This document shows, piece by piece, positions 61,280 through 64,000 of a stretch of DNA of 64,000 bases. Source of the DNA: Vespa crabro (lineage: Eukaryota; Arthropoda; Insecta; Hymenoptera; Vespidae); contig NC_060966.1 of assembly GCF_910589235.1 (NCBI RefSeq), positions 2,728,001 to 2,792,000 of the forward strand, given 5' to 3'. Position 1 is the first letter of the stretch, and the number at the start of each line of letters is the position of its first letter. The notes below the pieces were generated by a model. It was not told where the DNA came from, did not search any database, and saw nothing but the letters and a program-made list of their open reading frames with translations. Position numbers and translations under genes: made by a program.

Positions 61280-62398
61280 TTGGAGTTATTATGCCAGCGG
61301 CGTAATAAATATAAAATAAAAACTTTTTCTTATCACAATAAACGTATATCAAAAAAATTTTTATTCATACATGAAATTGTAATATTTTTGTATTAAGTAT
61401 GAATAAAATTATTATAATTCCGTTATAGAATCCTATAATCTATTATAGAAATGGATAAAAAAAATTCATTAGTGTCACAATTTTGCTTCAGAAAACTGTT
61501 TTATTTACAGACAATGAACATACTAAACATAAAAACGTAGCGTGACAGAAACGACATTTTTAATAATACTCATGTCGACAAGCATTCATTATTAATGAGA
61601 CAGACATGAAATTTCCGATAGTTAAATCATAATAGTTGTTACATTAATGTATGGACGATCGGGTTAGGATTCTCCGTACATTTATTGATTAAAATTGCTT
61701 CGCCATCAACTTATTCAGTGATTGCCAGTTATCATATTATTATTTATTATTATATTATATATTATTATATGAATAAAAATGACCAAAGAAGAATTAAAAA
61801 AATAAACGTTTCGCTGTACAAAGTGGAAGTAAATTAAATTTCAAGACTATTTTAGTGTGATTTTTCATGTGATTCGATAGAGATTTGCTAAAAAAACCTG
61901 AGGAGAAACTGACTTTTACCTTGTAATTCAAAGTTAAGTATTCATATGCAACATATTTTATTCGTCATGAGGATAAAGAATTTCAAAGGAATCATTAGTG
62001 GGAACTCAACGTTCTCATGCAAAATAATTTTACATAATGTTTACATTAACAAATAGATATAAAGTTAAAAATGCATGAAAAAGCAGTAGGAAACCACATA
62101 TTATCTTTTACAAAATGTATTGAAATTTAATAAGAATTAGTAAATAGTGATTGCATCCAGAAGAAAGGTCAAATCAACATAATTGTCAGCGTAATTTAGT
62201 AAATTTAGTAAATTAGTAATGTAGTAAATTAGTAAATTTAGTAATTTAGTTAATTAGTTAATTAGTTAATTAGTTAATTAATTAATTTAGTAATTTAGTA
62301 AATTTTAGAACAATGATTTGGCTATCCAAACATAATTTTCTAATTCATTAGAAAATTTTAATCTGAATATAAAAATTCATTGAGCACATATATTATTG
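61280..62398. repeat. 3' flank of the right ionotropic receptor copy (inverted duplicate of 7.2-8.35 kb)
   Basis: Inverted partner of about 7,168-8,345. An AT-rich minisatellite built of AGTAAATT/AGTTAATT units is inserted at about 62,195-62,310 and is absent from the left copy. Confidence 0.75.
62195..62310. repeat. AGTAAATT / AGTTAATT minisatellite
   Basis: About 115 bases of imperfect 8-11-base units (AGTAAATT, then AGTTAATT), absent at the corresponding place in the left receptor flank. Confidence 0.85.
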
Positions 62399-62871
62399 TT
62401 ATCGTTGATATTTTATGTAAGTACATTTACTATTTACATAATTTTTTGCAATATTTCTAATAACTTTTTTCCTCCGTAGATAAAATTCTGACAACTTAAT
62501 CGACGGGATACGATTTAAAATCGACATATTCTTCCTTTTACACATGAAAATACATTTTTCTATGATAAATATACAAATACTCCAAATGATACCAATTAAC
62601 ATAAAAAGAATAAGTGATATTACGTCGGTTAGGAGAACCGGTGGTACTTGATCATGTCATCGGTTTTCTTTGTAAATATCGTTTCTTTTAAACGATTAAT
62701 CATACCATTGTAGAGAAATCTCCGGAACCTAAAATAAACTAGTGCTTTAAATTTATATTAATGTTGTAGTGTTTGTTCTCCGCTTATAGAATGAAAGTCA
62801 GACGAACTTGCGGTCTTCAGAAGAAAAAGAAAAAAAAGATGAAACAATTTCAATGACACAACCAACGCCAT
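62399..62871 (-). pseudogene. Ionotropic receptor pseudogene with exon 1 fused to exon 8
   Basis: ATG at 62,871; exon 1 (MALVVSLKLFHLFF to SISGEQT) is nearly identical to the copy at 4,457 but breaks at about 62,768. About 40 bases of intron-7-like sequence follow, then exon 8 from 62,728 (GMINRLKETIF). Exons 2-7 are deleted. A 1-nt loss before the last membrane helix shifts frame, yet the rest stays open (IIWSICIFIIEKCIF) with a longer Lys-rich tail to 62,399. Flanks on both sides match the left copy. Confidence 0.85.
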
Positions 62872-64000
62872 TATTTTCGTCTGTCGATTGAATAATTATA
62901 GTGATATTTTTCAAATTGAATGTATCAAGGAATACATTCTAAAGAAAATGGGAAAATTTCAATCCGATTACGAAAGAAAGTCACACAAGACTGAGATTCT
63001 AAACTATTTAGATAATTAATATGACTTAAATTATAATGAACATCGTATAGTTCGGAAGTCACGCGATGTTCTTATGCATATTAATGGGAAGAAAATGATT
63101 TTATCTTTACTGGTATTGATTTAGTACCGATCGATTGATAATTAACTTTTCATTTGCCTTTCTTGTTGCATTTTTTCTTTTCTGCTATATGAACCTATTT
63201 GTGTGAGTGCATATATATACATACACAGACACACACACACGCTCACATACATGACTATATATATATTTTACTTTTCACGTATTTATATACGCACATTACT
63301 CGTTTATATTTTTCTATATACGATAATAACATTTTAAAGGAAATTTATTAAAATGGGATAGTTGAAACTTCATTTTCATTGAAATAATCTAATAAATACC
63401 CTCATGGGTATAAACAAGACAAGTACTTAAAAATGATTTACGACTAGTACAGTTTTAGGCAAGAAAATACGAGATTTATAGAGAGAAGTCTTTTCTTATA
63501 AGCAATATCCGTTTAATTGTAGAAGTTATATAATGGAATATATTAATAAAGTTAACTTGGATCATCATTAGATCTACACATACCTTGTTCAGAATATTTT
63601 TCTTTTCGTCCTGTTCGAATTACATATGGAAATATATCTTTTAATTGTTCCTGTGACAGCTAGAGTTATTTGAAAAACACAGAGTATGCTCAAAAGTTAT
63701 AATGAGATTCTATTGTTTATCAGTTATATTTAAAGACTTTTACAATATACTTATTAAAATGGACAGGGATAGAAAAAAAATGGAAAATTCCCAATGGTTG
63801 AGTCCCTTGTACAACTCTGAAAGTCCTCGAAATGGTAAATATTTCGCTCTTCTTGATGATAAAAAACAAACACTGAATGAGTAACTACAATTGCAAGAAA
63901 TATTTTTGAAGAAATAATTTTATGTATATCATCATAAGATATGATAAACAATAACATTAAGGTAATGAGAAGAATACTTATATACGAAGCGTTACATATG
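62872..64000. repeat. Right inverted arm: 5' flank of the receptor copy
   Basis: Inverted partner of about 3,320-4,456, running off the window edge. It contains the conserved upstream block (63,055-63,115), the CA-rich tract (63,220-63,243) and the second copy of the small open frame (63,702-63,884 on plus). Confidence 0.85.
63702..63884 (+). CDS. Small open frame preserved in both inverted arms (hypothetical), right copy
   Basis: Sixty codons, open and collinear with residues 14-73 of the frame at 3,435-3,656, with only a few replacements and the same stop. It points away from the adjacent receptor copy. No family recognised; it may be a non-coding duplicate that happens to remain open. Confidence 0.25.
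   Translation: MRFYCLSVIFKDFYNILIKMDRDRKKMENSQWLSPLYNSESPRNGKYFALLDDKKQTLNE

Noticed and set aside
1..64000. CRISPR array, operon-like layout or prokaryotic defence system
   Set aside because: Spliced genes, microsatellites and animal retroelements show a eukaryotic nuclear genome; no direct-repeat/spacer pattern was seen.
1..64000. tRNA and rRNA genes
   Set aside because: No cloverleaf with A- and B-box-like segments and no rRNA core sequence was recognised by eye; a covariance-model scan would be decisive.

Overview
The window is AT-rich insect genomic DNA. The gene types (a divergent ionotropic receptor array, a clan-4/CYP4 P450 array), very short AT-rich introns, many GA/CT/AT microsatellites, and mariner, Merlin-like, Ty3/gypsy and DIRS relics together suggest a hymenopteran (ant-, wasp- or bee-like). 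The order is inference. No bacterial signals, rRNA, tRNA or CRISPR were recognised.

Two gene families account for almost all coding capacity. (1) Ionotropic receptors (IRs): eight copies, on + at the left (about 4.4-13.6 kb) and on - at the right (about 49.1-62.9 kb). They share one 8-exon plan. One copy, at 50,892-53,936 on -, reads as a complete 632-codon gene. The copy at 4,457-7,167 on + has one in-frame TAG at the head of exon 3, which a shifted 3' splice site would remove. The other six are fragments or decayed. (2) Cytochrome P450s (CYP4-like): six copies in the centre. These are a last-exon relic (15.3 kb, -), a 5'-truncated pseudogene (17.1-19.0 kb, -), a two-exon 5' fragment (20.6 kb, +), a nearly complete 12-exon gene with one 2-nt deletion (22.2-24.9 kb, +), a nearly complete inverted copy with a nonsense codon and a terminal frameshift (34.2-36.9 kb, -), and a 3'-truncated copy (39.3-41.0 kb, +).

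The layout is a nest of inverted and direct duplications. The IR copy plus flanks at 3.3-8.35 kb is repeated inverted at 61.3-64.0 kb. The P450 block at 21.0-25.25 kb is inverted at 33.7-38.06 kb. The block at 19.0-21.0 kb is repeated directly at 37.66-39.68 kb. A 0.95-kb element at 13.59-14.54 kb is inverted at 40.99-41.93 kb, and it truncates an IR copy at one site and a P450 copy at the other.

Mobile elements fill the gaps: a decayed Ty3/gypsy element (27.8-32.6 kb, -) inside the inverted P450 pair, a decayed DIRS-type tyrosine-recombinase retroelement (42.0-45.05 kb, +), a Merlin-like transposase relic inside an IR pseudogene (57.7-58.1 kb), a mariner transposase tail (59.8 kb), a gag-like fragment (54.5 kb), a 126-bp TA-flanked MITE behind one P450, and solo LTR-like sequences. 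The picture is a birth-and-death chemosensory/detoxification cluster shaped by retroelement-rich inverted recombination. All exon limits come from reading splice signals and comparing copies by eye; no alignment program or database was used.
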